DNA of 64,000 nt. It comes from Micromonospora luteifusca (GTDB lineage Bacteria; Actinomycetota; Actinomycetes; Mycobacteriales; Micromonosporaceae). A program made the translations under genes and the position numbers. Numbering within the stretch: the first letter of the stretch is position 1; each line of letters starts with the position of its first letter. Below, one piece after another: positions 1-9,552 of the stretch. Where the stretch lies: NCBI RefSeq assembly GCF_016907275.1, contig NZ_JAFBBP010000001.1, positions 5,322,001 to 5,386,000 on the forward strand. Reading direction: 5' to 3'. The notes beneath the pieces are model-generated. The model was not told where the DNA came from. It was given only the letters and a program-made list of their open reading frames with translations, and made no database searches.

Positions 1-200
1 TCGTCCAACTCGCGCAGATAGCGCAGCCGCTCCTCCAGCGTGCGCAGCTGGGTGTCGTCGAGCAGGCCGGTGGCCTCCTTGCGGTAACGGGCGATGAACG
101 GCACGGTGGCGCCGCCGTCGAGCAGCTCCACGGCCGCCCGCACCTGACGCTCGGCCACGCCGAGCTCGTCGGCGATCCGCTGATGAACAGACTGGGTCAC
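1..200 (-). CDS. tex: Tex-like transcription accessory protein, N-terminal end (partial)
   Basis: Read on the minus strand, the first 66 codons begin with GTG at 198-200 ([15 protein letters not shown]) and continue with a segment containing [13 protein letters not shown] and [14 protein letters not shown]. This is the characteristic N-terminus of Tex, a large cytoplasmic RNA-binding protein of the S1/YqgF/HhH family that affects transcription and RNA turnover. The gene leaves the window at base 1, so more than 90 percent of it, including the YqgF and S1 domains, is not visible. It is divergent from the dGTPase-like gene, with 126 bases between the two starts. No strong ribosome binding site is seen before the GTG. 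Identification rests on the motif match only. Confidence 0.8.
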   Translation of the reverse strand, partial: MTQSVHQRIADELGVAERQVRAAVELLDGGATVPFIARYRKEATGLLDDTQLRTLEERLRYLRELD

Positions 201-326
201 GATCTCGATCCGCCTTCGGGAGTGGGTACCGCCCTGCATTGTGCCGGTCGGCACCGGCCGTTGTCGCCGCGCCCGGCCGGGACGACCCCGGGACGGCCCC
301 GCCGAGGCTGCGCTAGCGTGGCGATC

Positions 327-1838
327 ATGGAAACACCTGCGGAGCCGCGCGCCCGCCGGCTCTTCGGCGGCAGCGCCCGCGCCCTCGGCGACCTCGCCGC
401 CAACCCGTTCCGCGCCGACCGGGACCGGATCGTGGGCTCGCCGTTCTTCGCCCGCCTCGGCGGTGTCACCCAGGTGATCAGCCCGGTCGGTTCCGGTCTG
501 CTGGTGCACAACCGGCTCACCCACAGCCTGAAGGTCGCCCAGGTCGCTCGGTCGATCGCCGAGCGGCTGACGACCGACGCGCTGTCGCGCGACCTGCTGA
601 ACAAGCTTGGCGGCTGCGACCCCGACGTGGTGGAGGCCGCCGCGCTCGCCCATGACCTCGGCCACCCACCCTTCGGGCACCTGGGGGAACGGGTGCTGGA
701 CCGGCTGGCCCGCCAGCGCCTGGGCCTCACCGACGGTTTCGAGGGCAACGCCCAGTCGTACCGGATCGTCACCAGCACCGAGATCCGGGGCGCCGCCACC
801 ACCGGGTTGGACCTCACCGCGGCGGTCCGCGCGGCGATGCTGAAGTACCCGTGGACCCGGCTGGACCACCCCGACCCGCACCCACGCACGATGAACCCGC
901 CGCCGCGCGGAGCCACCCCGCCGCCGGACGACCCCGAGAGCGGCTCGTCGAAGTTCGGCGCGTACCGCACCGAGCTGGACGACCTGCGGCAGGCTCGGGA
1001 GCCGTTCGCGGGTCGCATCCCGGACTGGCAGCAGACCGTGGAGGCGTCCGTGATGGACACCGCCGACGACATCGCGTACGCCATCCACGACGTGGAGGAC
1101 TTCTACCGGGTCGGTGTGCTCCAACAGGGGTCGGTCTCCGCCGAGCTGATGGCCTGGCAGCGCGAGAGCGGGCAACTCCGGGCGATCACCGACGCGGCGC
1201 TGGCCACCGCGGCCCGGCGACCCGGGGCGGCGATCGAGCGGCTGCGTCGGCAACTGCACCGCAAGGACGCCTGGATCGCCGACGACGACGCCTTCGCCGC
1301 GGCCGTCGAGCACGTCCGCGAGGAGCTGGTCGACGGGCTGCTGGCGATGCCGTTCGACGGCTCGATCGAGGCCGAGCAGTACGTGGCGCGGTTCTCCGCC
1401 CGCTGGTCCACCCGCTTCGTCGAGGCGATCACGGTGACCGATCAGCCCTCGGTGCGCTCCGGTCACGTGCTGCTCGGCTGCGCGCAGTGGCACGAGGTCC
1501 AGGTGCTCAAGTTCGTCCACCACCGGTTCGTGCTGGCCCGGCCGGATCTCGCCCTGCACCAGCGTGGTCAGGCCCGGCTGCTGGGCACCCTGGTCGAGGC
1601 GCTCTGGGAGTGGCTGCTCGACCCGGAGGAGGAGTCGCGGCTGCCCCGCCGACTGCACGACCTGGTCGAGTTGGCCGAGGCGGAGCTGCACCCGCGTACC
1701 CCGGACCGGATCGGTCGAGCCCGGGGTCGGGCCATCGTGGATTTCGTCGCGCAGCTCACCGACGGTCAGGCGGTGGCCATGCTGGACGCGCTCTCCGGCC
1801 GGTCCGGTGCCCTCTGGACCGACGCCTTCGTGCTCTGA
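327..1838 (+). CDS. dgt: Deoxyguanosinetriphosphate triphosphohydrolase-like HD protein
   Basis: 503 aa. Member of the HD-domain dNTP triphosphohydrolase family, which cleaves dNTPs to deoxynucleosides and triphosphate and helps set cellular dNTP pools. Metal-binding residues are visible: His66 in [10 protein letters not shown], His109-Asp110 in [14 protein letters not shown], and a later Asp in [12 protein letters not shown]. The length fits the dGTPase-like type 2 proteins of actinobacteria. An upstream in-frame extension to base 183 is possible, but the ATG at 327 lies 7 nt after a TAGCGT -10 box at 314-319, so a leaderless start fits better. It converges on the MBL-fold gene with 27 bases between stops. 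Substrate choice (dGTP only or several dNTPs) cannot be read from sequence. Confidence 0.9.
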   Translation: METPAEPRARRLFGGSARALGDLAANPFRADRDRIVGSPFFARLGGVTQVISPVGSGLLVHNRLTHSLKVAQVARSIAERLTTDALSRDLLNKLGGCDPDVVEAAALAHDLGHPPFGHLGERVLDRLARQRLGLTDGFEGNAQSYRIVTSTEIRGAATTGLDLTAAVRAAMLKYPWTRLDHPDPHPRTMNPPPRGATPPPDDPESGSSKFGAYRTELDDLRQAREPFAGRIPDWQQTVEASVMDTADDIAYAIHDVEDFYRVGVLQQGSVSAELMAWQRESGQLRAITDAALATAARRPGAAIERLRRQLHRKDAWIADDDAFAAAVEHVREELVDGLLAMPFDGSIEAEQYVARFSARWSTRFVEAITVTDQPSVRSGHVLLGCAQWHEVQVLKFVHHRFVLARPDLALHQRGQARLLGTLVEALWEWLLDPEEESRLPRRLHDLVELAEAELHPRTPDRIGRARGRAIVDFVAQLTDGQAVAMLDALSGRSGALWTDAFVL

Positions 1839-1865
1839 CCTCAGGCGAGCCTGCTCCGGCCTGGC

Positions 1866-3035
1866 TCAGGCGACGGCCTGCCACCAGCCGTCGACGGCGG
1901 GCGGGTCGTCGACCACCACCCGCTCGCCGGGATGGGGCACGGCGAGCCGCACGTCGCGGGCCTTCGCCTCGGCCCAGAGCCGGTCGACCGGCTCGGACCA
2001 GTCGTGCAGGGCCAGGTTGAACGTCGCCCAGTGCACCGGGACGAACAGCCCGCCCCGCAGATCGAGGTGGGCGCTGACCGCCTCCTCGGGGAACATGTGG
2101 ATCGTCGGCCAGGCCCGGTCGTACGCGCCGATCTGCATCAGCGTCACGTCGAACGGCCCGTGCTCGGCGCCGATCGCCGCGTACCCGTCGAAGTAACCGG
2201 AGTCGCCGGTGTAGAAGACCGTGCGGCGGGCCCCGGCCACCACCCACGAACTCCAGAGCGTGCCGTCGCGGCGCAGCCCCCGGCCGGAGAAGTGCTGGGC
2301 GGCGGTCGCGGTGATCTCCAGCCCGGCGACCTGGTGCGACTCGGACCAGTCCAGCTCGATGATCCGCTCGGCCGGCACGCCCCAGCGGTCCAGGTGCGCG
2401 CCCACACCGAGTGGCACCAGGAACGGCGCGGACTGCCCGGCGAGCAGCGCCTGCACGGTGGCCATGTCCAGGTGGTCGTAGTGGTCGTGTGAGATCAGGA
2501 TGGCGTCCAGCGGGGGCAACTCGTCGATGCCCACCGGCGGCTCGTGCAGCCGGCGCGGGCCGACCAGAGCCGAGGGGGAGCACCGCTCGCTCCACACCGG
2601 GTCGAGCAGCACCCGCCGGCCCTCGATCTCGATCAGCGTCGAGGCGTGGCCGTACCAGACGATGTTGAGCTCGTCGGCGGTGTCGGCGGCATCCGGCGCG
2701 CCGGCACGACCGGGCAGCGCGGATGCGCTGGGGCGCAGCAGCGGCACGGGCGCGGTCGGGCGCCGCTTCTGCTTGCCGAAGATCAGCTCGCGGAGCAGGT
2801 TGCGGCCCGGCTCGGCGACCATCGTGCGGGTACCGGCCTGGTTGTGGAAGGTGCCCTCGCGGAACTGGGGCGAACGGGCCGCCCGTTCGGCCCGGGCCCC
2901 GCTGAGCCGGCCACCGAGCGCCGCCGGGACATCCCGGGCAACCCAGGCCAGGCCGGCCAGCGCGGCCAGCCCGGCCGCACCCCGCATCCGCCGCCCGAGC
3001 GACCGTTCGACGTCCGTGCTCTGCGCTCGCGCCAT
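1866..3035 (-). CDS. MBL-fold metal-dependent hydrolase (UlaG / NAPE-PLD-like)
   Basis: 389 aa. The metallo-beta-lactamase zinc signature HxHxDH is present as ISHDHYDHLD, preceded by WYGHASTLIEIEG and LLDPVW, the pattern of the UlaG/NAPE-PLD-like branch of phosphodiesterases and lactonases. Later metal-binding or loop motifs include YTGDSGYFDGY and FVPVHWATFNLALHDW. The first 60 residues form a basic, alanine-rich stretch with a hydrophobic segment (AAGLAALAGLAWVA), so the protein may be membrane-attached. The ATG at 3035 follows a GGAGGGA ribosome site. Substrate is unknown; a phosphodiester or lactone is the family expectation. Confidence 0.82.
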   Translation of the reverse strand: MARAQSTDVERSLGRRMRGAAGLAALAGLAWVARDVPAALGGRLSGARAERAARSPQFREGTFHNQAGTRTMVAEPGRNLLRELIFGKQKRRPTAPVPLLRPSASALPGRAGAPDAADTADELNIVWYGHASTLIEIEGRRVLLDPVWSERCSPSALVGPRRLHEPPVGIDELPPLDAILISHDHYDHLDMATVQALLAGQSAPFLVPLGVGAHLDRWGVPAERIIELDWSESHQVAGLEITATAAQHFSGRGLRRDGTLWSSWVVAGARRTVFYTGDSGYFDGYAAIGAEHGPFDVTLMQIGAYDRAWPTIHMFPEEAVSAHLDLRGGLFVPVHWATFNLALHDWSEPVDRLWAEAKARDVRLAVPHPGERVVVDDPPAVDGWWQAVA

Positions 3036-3159
3036 TGCCGTCCCTCCGACGTGTCCGCCCTACACGGTAGTCACCCGAGCCGACCCGTGCTTGGGCGGTC
3101 GCCACGCCGGGTCGGTCGCGCCAACGGCAACCGACCCGGGGACGGGTTCAGGGCGTGCC

Positions 3160-4170
3160 CTAGCCGCCGTTGCTGGGGCGCCGGGCGCTGATCCGGAACG
3201 TCTTGCCCACGCCCGCGATGCGGTCCACCGCGGCCAGGAACTTGGGGCCCATGACGGCCCGGGCCTGCACCGCCGGGTGGGTGGCGCCGAAGTCCTCCGG
3301 GTTGGCCTGCCCGTCGGCGAAGAGCGCGTAGGTGAGCACCGCCGCGCCGGACCGGTCGAAGATCACGCCAGCCTCGTGCCGGGCGTCGCCATACCAACCG
3401 GCCTTCGTGGCGATCCGCGCCCGCTCATCGGAGGACATGGTGCGCCGAATGCCGTCGGTGAAGGCCACCGGGGAGCGCAGCAGGCCCAGCATGTACGTCG
3501 TCGAGGCGGGGGAGAGCAGGGTGCCGCCGACCAGGGCCCGCAGCAGGTCGTGCGTCTCCCGGGCAGTGCTGGTGCCGAGGAAGTACCGGTTCGGGTTGGC
3601 GACCAGTTGGACCTGGGTGTTCGGGAAGCCCTTGGCGACCAGGATGGCGTTGATCTCGGCGGCCGGGCAGACCAGCCCGCACAGCCGCACCGACGTGTCG
3701 TCGGAGACCGTCAGGAAGGTGGCCAGCACGTGCCCGAGGGTCACACTGCTCGGGTACGCGCCGTCCAGACTGAAGATGCCGTCACCGCCGGGCACCACGA
3801 TCTCCGCGGTCACCTCGACCCGCTGGTCCAGGGTGAGCAGCCCCCGGTCGACCTTGTCGAGCACCGCCGTCGCGACCGCGATCTTGTTGACGCTGTACGC
3901 CTCGATCCGTCGGTCCGCGTCGGCGGCCACCGCGACCACCGGCGTGCCTGCCGGGTCGGCCACGCTGACGTACGCCTGCCAGTTGCCGCCGGCCTCGGCG
4001 CTGTGCCTGGTGAAGACGCTGGCGACCCGCCGGGCGGCCCGGGCGGGGGTGGTCGGTGCGGCCTCGGTCGTCTCGGCGGCGCTCGCCGGGGCGGCAGCGC
4101 CCAGCACCGTGCCGGCGGTGGCCACCGTGCCCAACCCGAGCGCGGACCTGCGGTTCAGCCGGATAGTCAA
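3160..4170 (-). CDS. Exported class A beta-lactamase-like serine hydrolase
   Basis: 336 aa from a TTG start at 4168-4170, chosen because GGGGGAGA stands 3 nt before it and because the signal peptide starts there: NRRSALGLG with a hydrophobic stretch ending APASAA looks like a twin-arginine signal. The mature part has the beta-lactamase/transpeptidase fold marks: SVNK at 93-96 (SxxK), SDD at 156-158 in place of the usual SDN, and TKAGW as a KTG-like box. The omega-loop ExxLN motif of true class A enzymes is not evident, so beta-lactam hydrolysis is uncertain; peptidoglycan or ester hydrolysis are alternatives. Secreted location is inferred. Confidence 0.78.
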   Translation of the reverse strand: MTIRLNRRSALGLGTVATAGTVLGAAAPASAAETTEAAPTTPARAARRVASVFTRHSAEAGGNWQAYVSVADPAGTPVVAVAADADRRIEAYSVNKIAVATAVLDKVDRGLLTLDQRVEVTAEIVVPGGDGIFSLDGAYPSSVTLGHVLATFLTVSDDTSVRLCGLVCPAAEINAILVAKGFPNTQVQLVANPNRYFLGTSTARETHDLLRALVGGTLLSPASTTYMLGLLRSPVAFTDGIRRTMSSDERARIATKAGWYGDARHEAGVIFDRSGAAVLTYALFADGQANPEDFGATHPAVQARAVMGPKFLAAVDRIAGVGKTFRISARRPSNGG

Positions 4171-4310
4171 CTGTCTCCCCCATCGTGGTGTGCCCGAGCG
4201 CTTGCTGGCCCACCACCCTAGGCGAGTTGATCGATGCATGATGCCCCCCGAACCGTCCCGATCAGTCCCGAACAGTTCAGCCGAGCCGTCGGCGGAGTGC
4301 GGCGTCCGTC

Positions 4311-4592
4311 CACTGAGGCCCACCGACCGCATCAACGGCCCGACCAACACGTCGTAGACCCCCGGCAGTACGGTGAAACCGGCTCGCAGCACCACGTTGA
4401 GCCGGCCACGTGAGCGCTCATGTACGGCGGCACGGTCAGCACGTCGACGTCGGCGCACTCGGCGCGTACCTCGGCCAGGGTCGTGGTGGCGCGGGCCGCG
4501 AGGACCAGGCGGTCGCCGCGCTCGACGAACGCCTGGGCTGTCGCCCGGCCGACCCCACTGCTCGCGCCAACGATCACGACCACCCGACTCAC
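4311..4592 (-). pseudogene. Remnant of an SDR-family oxidoreductase gene
   Basis: From a GTG at 4590-4592 the minus strand encodes MSRVVVIVGASSGVGRATAQ, a textbook Rossmann N-terminus with the GxxxGxG cofactor loop, followed by about 55 normal SDR residues up to VLTVP near 4428. After this the same frame turns into nonsense and stops at 4332. In another frame, from about 4398 to 4311, NVVLRAGFTVLPGVYDVLVG continues into PLMRSVGLS, typical of the C-terminal part of long SDR proteins. The active-site YxxxK region and about 150-200 codons are missing. This is best explained by an internal deletion with loss of frame. The gene directly follows the alcohol dehydrogenase and was probably its operon partner. 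Confidence 0.72.
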
Positions 4593-4595
4593 GGC

Positions 4596-4713
4596 ACCGG
4601 CTGCACTCGTGACTGCGGGGCTCGCAACCCCGGCTCACTCCTCGCACTCATGGGACCGGCTGCATTCGTGACTGCGGGGCTCGCAACCCCGGCTCACTCC
4701 TCGCACTCATGGT
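4596..4713. repeat. 59-bp tandem duplication across the 3' end of the alcohol dehydrogenase gene
   Basis: Two copies of a 59-base unit (4596-4654 and 4655-4713) differ at very few positions. Each contains the short inverted repeat GGGGCTCGCAACCCC. The second copy overlaps the last codon and stop of the alcohol dehydrogenase gene (stop complement at 4707-4709), and the first abuts the start of the SDR remnant. The hairpin in each copy could act as a weak terminator. Confidence 0.8.
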
Positions 4714-5891
4714 TCGAGCACGACCTTGATGCAGCCGTCCTCCTTCTTCTGGAACATCTCGTACGCCTGCGGCGCCCGAGCCAACGGCAACCGATGGGTA
4801 CGCAGGTCCTCCACACCCAGCGGGTCATCGTCGCCGGCGAGCAGCGGCAGGATCTCGTCGGTCCACCGGCGCACGTGACACTGCCCCATCCGCAGCTGGA
4901 TACCCCGGTCGAACATCTCCATCAGCGGCATCGGGTCCGCCTCGCCGCCGTACACACCGGACAGCGACACCGTGCCGCCACGACGAACCGACTTGAGCGC
5001 GGCGTGCAGGACGGACAGCCGGTCCACGCCCGCCCGGTCGGTCATCGTCTGGGCCAGCTTGTCCGGCAACAGCCCGGCGGCGGTCTGAGCCAACTTCCCC
5101 GCCGGCGAACCGTGCGCCTCCATCCCGACGGCGTCGATCACCGCGTCCGGGCCGCGCCCGTCGACCAGGTCGATCAGCGCACCCGGCACGTCCGACAGTT
5201 CGCGGACGTCGAGCACCTCGATGCCGTGCCGGCGGGCCAGTTCCAGACGCTCCGGCACCAGATCCAGCCCGATCACCCGGCCGGCACCGAGATGGCGGCC
5301 GATCCGGGCGCAGAACTGCCCGACCGGGCCCAGCCCGAACACGGCCAGGGTGCCGCCGGGCGGGGTGTCCGCGTACGCCACCGCCTGCCAGGCGGTGGGC
5401 AGGATGTCGGAGAGGTAGAGGTAACGCTCGTCAGCGCCGGTCTGCGGGATCTTGATCGGCCCGAAGTGGGCCTGCGGGACGCGCAGGTACTCGGCCTGCC
5501 CGCCCGGCACCGAGCCGTAGAGCGAGGTGTAGCCGAACAGCGCAGCGCCCTTGCCCTCACCGGTGACCTGGGTCGTCTCGCACTGCGCGTACAGCTGACG
5601 CTGGCACATCCAGCAGCTGCCGCAGGCGATGTTGAACGGCACCACCACCCGATCGCCCGGCTTGAGCCCGGTCACCTCCGACCCGACCTCCTCGACGATG
5701 CCCATCGGCTCGTGGCCCAGGACGTCACCGGGCTTCAGGTACGGCCCGAGCACCTCGTACAGGTGCAGGTCGGACCCACAGATCGCAGTCGACGTGATCC
5801 GCACGATCGCGTCGGTCGGCTCCTCGATCCGGGGATCCGGCACCTCCTCGACCCGTACGTCCCGCTTGCCCTGCCAGGTCAACGCCTTCAT
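4707..5891 (-). CDS. Zinc-dependent alcohol dehydrogenase (formaldehyde dehydrogenase-like)
   Basis: 394 aa medium-chain dehydrogenase. It contains the catalytic zinc segment CGSDLHLYEV and GHEPMGIVEEVG, the structural-zinc lobe CGSCWMCQRQLYAQC with four spaced cysteines, and the NAD-binding glycine loop AVFGLGPVGQFCARIG. Length and the long insert around DERYLYLSDILPTAWQAV match the branch that includes glutathione-independent formaldehyde dehydrogenase. It probably oxidises an alcohol or aldehyde in the cytoplasm. The ATG at 5891 follows GGGGACGAGG. It appears to have been the first gene of an operon with the now broken SDR gene. Confidence 0.88.
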   Translation of the reverse strand: MKALTWQGKRDVRVEEVPDPRIEEPTDAIVRITSTAICGSDLHLYEVLGPYLKPGDVLGHEPMGIVEEVGSEVTGLKPGDRVVVPFNIACGSCWMCQRQLYAQCETTQVTGEGKGAALFGYTSLYGSVPGGQAEYLRVPQAHFGPIKIPQTGADERYLYLSDILPTAWQAVAYADTPPGGTLAVFGLGPVGQFCARIGRHLGAGRVIGLDLVPERLELARRHGIEVLDVRELSDVPGALIDLVDGRGPDAVIDAVGMEAHGSPAGKLAQTAAGLLPDKLAQTMTDRAGVDRLSVLHAALKSVRRGGTVSLSGVYGGEADPMPLMEMFDRGIQLRMGQCHVRRWTDEILPLLAGDDDPLGVEDLRTHRLPLARAPQAYEMFQKKEDGCIKVVLEP

Positions 5892-6020
5892 GTCCTCGTC
5901 CCCTCTCGATGCCGTCTCGGGAGACTGCTACCCGGGCTCGGGCGCTTGAACCGGGTCGTCGTCTTGCGGTCGTGGTGCGGTGTCGGATCTGGCCTTTCGG
6001 GTTCGTCGGTGGTTGCGGTT

Positions 6021-6097
6021 GGGGCTGGGGGCGACCGTCCCCGGCTCCGGGCGGTCAGGCTTGAATCCCTGCGCCGGGAACGGTCGCCCCCAGCCCC
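6021..6097. repeat. 77-bp palindromic element, copy A
   Basis: Two 25-base arms (6021-6045 and 6073-6097) are reverse complements with a single mismatch; they carry GGGGCTGGGGGCGACCGTCC and its complement around a 27-base loop. The whole element recurs in inverted orientation at 6622-6693, loop included. It resembles a mobile repetitive palindrome (REP/MITE-like) in a gene-free stretch. Confidence 0.82.
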
Positions 6098-6128
6098 GTG
6101 GGGGGTCGCCGCTCGTACGTGCCGCGCT

Positions 6129-6510
6129 CGACTGAAGGACTTACGCCCTATGCGCCTTTTGTCGACACAGCTGCCGGAGACCACCACCCAATCCGGCGGC
6201 GCTGGCCATGATCGACTCCAGGTCGCCGACATGGCGCTATCCCAACGACCAGACACCGCCACATCGGCGATCTGGAGTCGATCATGCACTCGGTAAGCCC
6301 GGACCGGGCCAGCCTGGATCGACTGAAGGACTTACGCCCAATGCGCCTTTTGTCGACGCAGCTGCCGGAGACCACCACCCAATCCGGCGGCGCTGGCCAT
6401 GATCGACTCCAGGTCGCCGACATGGCGCTATCCCAACGACCAGACACCGCCACATCGGCGATCTGGAGTCGATCATGCATTCGACCGGCCTGGACCGGGT
6501 CAGCCTGGTC
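6129..6510. repeat. 191-bp direct repeat, about two copies, each holding a palindrome
   Basis: Sequence from 6129 is repeated from 6320 with a period of 191 bases and only scattered differences. Each copy contains a large imperfect palindrome: arms 6207-6236 and 6257-6286 (27 of 30 pairs) and the same at 6398-6427 and 6448-6477. The stem includes GGCGATCTGGAGTCGATCAT. Short open frames here are repeated along with the DNA and do not look like genes. Confidence 0.85.
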
Positions 6511-6621
6511 GGGCCGGGCCGCGCTGGGCTGGGCCTGGACTTCGCCAGCAATTCGACGATCGGAAGCTACCGCCGTACCGCAGAAGGACCGCAACTCACG
6601 GACGATCCGTGACCAAGGTCA

Positions 6622-6693
6622 GGGCTGGGGCGACCGTCCCCGGCGCAGGGATCAAGCCTGACCGCCCGGAGCCGGGGACGGTCGCCCCAGCCC
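6622..6693. repeat. 72-bp palindromic element, copy B (inverted relative to copy A)
   Basis: Perfect 23-base arms (6622-6644 and 6671-6693) enclose a 26-base loop. The loop is the reverse complement of the loop of the element at 6021-6097 apart from one base indel, so the two elements are in opposite orientation and flank the 191-bp repeats. A short run of four GACCGCC units follows at about 6719-6748. Confidence 0.82.
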
Positions 6694-6793
6694 GCACTGC
6701 AACTGCAACCGCAACCTGAGACCGCCGACCGCCGACCGCCGACCGCCGAGATGGCCGAGATCGTCGACAGCCGAAATCGCCGCACGCCCAACG

Positions 6794-6837
6794 CCAGACC
6801 GCCGTACCCCAGGAAGGTGCGGGGTACGGCGGTCTGG
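6794..6837 (-). terminator. Terminator hairpin after sdhB
   Basis: A perfect 17-bp stem (6794-6810 with 6821-6837, including GCCGTACCCC) and a 10-base loop lie about 15 bases past the sdhB stop. No U-tract follows, which is usual for high-GC actinobacteria. Confidence 0.75.
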
Positions 6838-6852
6838 ATGGTGCGGCGGATC

Positions 6853-7617
6853 TCAGGAGCCGGGGGTGTTGCCGGCTCCCTTGGCGGTGGCCGCGAGGTA
6901 GTCGCGGTTGAGGCGGCCGATGGTGTTCAGCGGGATGCCCTTCGGGCAGGCCGGGGTGCATTCGCCGGCGTTGGTGCAGCCGCCGAAGCCGGCCTCGTCG
7001 TGCGCGTCGACCATGCCGATCACCCGGGTGTACCGCTCCGGCTGGCCCTGGGGCAGGAGCGAGAGCTGGGTGAGTTTGGCGGCGGTGAAGAGCATGCCGG
7101 AGCCGTTCGGGCAGGCCGCCACGCAGGCGCCGCAGCCGATGCAGGCCGCCGCCTCGAAAGCGGCGTCCGCGTTGGCCTTGGCCACCGGGGTGGAGTGCGC
7201 CTCGGGCGCGCTGCCGGTCGGCGCGGTGACGTAACCACCGGCGGCGATGATCTTGTCGAAGGCGTTCCGGTTGACGACCAGGTCCTTGACGACCGGGAAG
7301 GCGCTGGCCCGCCACGGTTCGATGTCGATCGTCTCGCCGTCCTTGAACTGCCGCATGTGCAGCTGGCACGCCGTGGTGCCACGCTGCGGCCCGTGGGCGT
7401 CACCGTTGATCATCAGGCCGCACATGCCGCAGATGCCCTCGCGACAGTCGTGGTCGAACGCCACCGGGTCCTCGCCGGCGAGGATCAGCCGCTCGTTGAG
7501 TACGTCGAGCATCTCCAGGAACGACATGTCCGGGGACACGTCGTCGACCGGGTAGGTCACCATCCGACCCTTGTCCTCAGGGCCCTTCTGGCGCCAGATG
7601 CGCAGGGTCAGGTTCAC
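6853..7617 (-). CDS. sdhB: Succinate dehydrogenase iron-sulfur subunit
   Basis: 254 aa. It carries the electrons from the flavoprotein to the membrane subunit. Visible clusters are the plant-ferredoxin type [2Fe-2S] motif [10 protein letters not shown], then [14 protein letters not shown] and [14 protein letters not shown] for the [4Fe-4S] and [3Fe-4S] centres. Length matches the Sdh1-type B subunit of actinobacteria (the Rv0247c type of mycobacteria). The ATG overlaps the sdhA stop by 4 bases, indicating translational coupling. It is last in the sdhC-sdhA-sdhB operon and is followed by a strong hairpin. Confidence 0.95.
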   Translation of the reverse strand: MNLTLRIWRQKGPEDKGRMVTYPVDDVSPDMSFLEMLDVLNERLILAGEDPVAFDHDCREGICGMCGLMINGDAHGPQRGTTACQLHMRQFKDGETIDIEPWRASAFPVVKDLVVNRNAFDKIIAAGGYVTAPTGSAPEAHSTPVAKANADAAFEAAACIGCGACVAACPNGSGMLFTAAKLTQLSLLPQGQPERYTRVIGMVDAHDEAGFGGCTNAGECTPACPKGIPLNTIGRLNRDYLAATAKGAGNTPGS

Positions 7618-9551
7618 TTGTAGCTCCGCTGCGTGGGGTGGACGTATTCGAACTTCAGGTCTTCCTTGTGCAGCACCGAGGGCTCACCGGTGGCGGTGAA
7701 CTCCCAGGCCGCCACGTACGCGAACCGGTCGTCGTCGCGCTGCGCCTCACCGTCGGGGGTCTGGTGCTCGGCCCGGAAGTGGCCGCCGCAGGACTCCTCG
7801 CGGTGCAGGGCGTCGATGCACATCAGCTCGGCCAGTTCGAAGAAGTCGGCGACCCGGCCAGCCTTTTCCAGCGACTGGTTGAGTTCCTCGCCGGTGCCGG
7901 ACACCTTGACCCGCTCCCAGAACGACTCGCGCAGGGCGCGGATCTCGTCAATCGCCTTGCGCAGCCCGGCCTCGCTGCGTTCCATGCCGCAGTGCTCCCA
8001 CATGATCTGGCCCAGCTCGCGGTGGAACGAGTCCACGGTCCGGTCGCCGTTGATCGCGAGTAGCCGCTGGACGCGTTCCTCGACGTCGGTGCGGGCCTCG
8101 ACCGCCGCCGGGTGGCTGGCGTCGACCTTCTCCAACGGGCCCGAGGCCAGGTAGTTGGCGATGGTGGTGGGCAGCACGAAGTAGCCGTCGGCGAGGCCCT
8201 GCATCAGCGCCGAGGCGCCGAGCCGGTTCGCGCCGTGGTCGGAGAAGTTCGCCTCGCCGATCACGAACAGGCCGGGGATGCTCGACTGGAGGTCGTAGTC
8301 GACCCACAGGCCACCCATCGTGTAGTGCACGGCGGGGTAGATGCGCATCGGCACCTCGTACGGGTCCTCGCCGGTGATCCGCTCGTACATCTCGAAGAGG
8401 TTGCCGTACTTGGCCTCGATGGCCTTGCGGCCGAGCCGGCCGATCGCGTCGGCGAAGTCGAGGTAGACGCCGAGCTTGGTCGGCCCGACGCCCCGACCTT
8501 CGTCGCAGACGTTCTTCGCGGCGCGGGACGCGATGTCGCGGGGGACCAGGTTGCCGAAGGAGGGGTAGATCCGCTCCAGGTAGTAGTCCCGCTCGTCTTC
8601 CGGAATGTCCTTCGGGCTGCGGTCGTCGCCCTTGGTCTTCGGCACCCAGACCCGGCCGTCGTTGCGCAGCGACTCGCTCATCAGGGTCAGCTTCGACTGG
8701 TGGTCGCCGGAGACCGGGATGCAGGTCGGGTGGATCTGCGTGTAGCAGGGGTTGGCGAAGTACGCGCCCTTGCGGTGTGCGCGCCAGGTGGCGGTGACGT
8801 TGCAGCCCTTGGCGTTGGTGGAGAGGTAGAAGACGTTGCCGTAGCCGCCGGAGGCGAGCACCACGGCGTCGGCCATCTCGGTGCTGATCTCGCCGGTGAC
8901 CAGGTCCCGGACGACGATGCCCCGGGCCTTGCCGTCGACGAGGACCAGCTCCAGCATCTCGTGCCGGGCGTTCATCTCCACGTTGCCCAGGCCGATCTGC
9001 CGCTCCAGCGCCTGGTACGCGCCGAGCAGCAACTGCTGGCCCGTCTGGCCCCGGGCGTAGAAGGTGCGCTGCACCTGGGCGCCACCGAAGGAGCGGGTGT
9101 CCAGCAGGCCGCCGTATTCGCGGGCGAACGGCACACCCTGGGCGACGCACTGGTCGATGATGTTGACCGACACTTCGGCGAGCCGGTGCACGTTCGACTC
9201 GCGGGAGCGGAAGTCGCCGCCCTTGACGGTGTCGTAGAACAGCCGGTGCACGGAGTCGCCGTCGTTGCGGTAGTTCTTCGCCGCGTTGATGCCGCCCTGC
9301 GCCGCGATGGAGTGTGCCCGGCGTGGGCTGTCCTGGTAGCAGTAGGACTTGACGTGATAGCCCTGCTCGGCCAGGGTCGCCGCGGCCGAACCGCCGGCCA
9401 AGCCGGTGCCCACCACGATCACCGTCATCTTGCGGCGGTTGGCGGGGTTGACCAGCTTGGCCTCGAAGCGTCGGGTGTCCCAGCGCTTCTCGATCGGGCC
9501 GGCGGGAGCCTTGGTGTCGGCGATCGGGTCGCCCTCGGCGAAGAGTTCCAT
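7614..9551 (-). CDS. sdhA: Succinate dehydrogenase flavoprotein subunit
   Basis: 645 aa catalytic subunit that oxidises succinate to fumarate in the TCA cycle and respiratory chain. The FAD dinucleotide loop [20 protein letters not shown] is near residue 45, and [16 protein letters not shown] contains the histidine expected to bind FAD covalently. Dicarboxylate-site motifs include IHPTCIP and the C-terminal FAD contact [20 protein letters not shown]. Length and sequence style match the fumarate-reductase-like Sdh1 group (Rv0248c type) rather than the shorter mitochondrial-type SdhA. It sits between sdhC (1 base apart) and sdhB (4-base overlap). Confidence 0.95.
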   Translation of the reverse strand: MELFAEGDPIADTKAPAGPIEKRWDTRRFEAKLVNPANRRKMTVIVVGTGLAGGSAAATLAEQGYHVKSYCYQDSPRRAHSIAAQGGINAAKNYRNDGDSVHRLFYDTVKGGDFRSRESNVHRLAEVSVNIIDQCVAQGVPFAREYGGLLDTRSFGGAQVQRTFYARGQTGQQLLLGAYQALERQIGLGNVEMNARHEMLELVLVDGKARGIVVRDLVTGEISTEMADAVVLASGGYGNVFYLSTNAKGCNVTATWRAHRKGAYFANPCYTQIHPTCIPVSGDHQSKLTLMSESLRNDGRVWVPKTKGDDRSPKDIPEDERDYYLERIYPSFGNLVPRDIASRAAKNVCDEGRGVGPTKLGVYLDFADAIGRLGRKAIEAKYGNLFEMYERITGEDPYEVPMRIYPAVHYTMGGLWVDYDLQSSIPGLFVIGEANFSDHGANRLGASALMQGLADGYFVLPTTIANYLASGPLEKVDASHPAAVEARTDVEERVQRLLAINGDRTVDSFHRELGQIMWEHCGMERSEAGLRKAIDEIRALRESFWERVKVSGTGEELNQSLEKAGRVADFFELAELMCIDALHREESCGGHFRAEHQTPDGEAQRDDDRFAYVAAWEFTATGEPSVLHKEDLKFEYVHPTQRSYK

Positions 9552-9552
9552 G

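Noticed and set aside
6129..6510. Direct repeats as an insertion sequence
   Set aside because: No transposase frame and no terminal inverted repeats with target duplication; only structured non-coding repeats.
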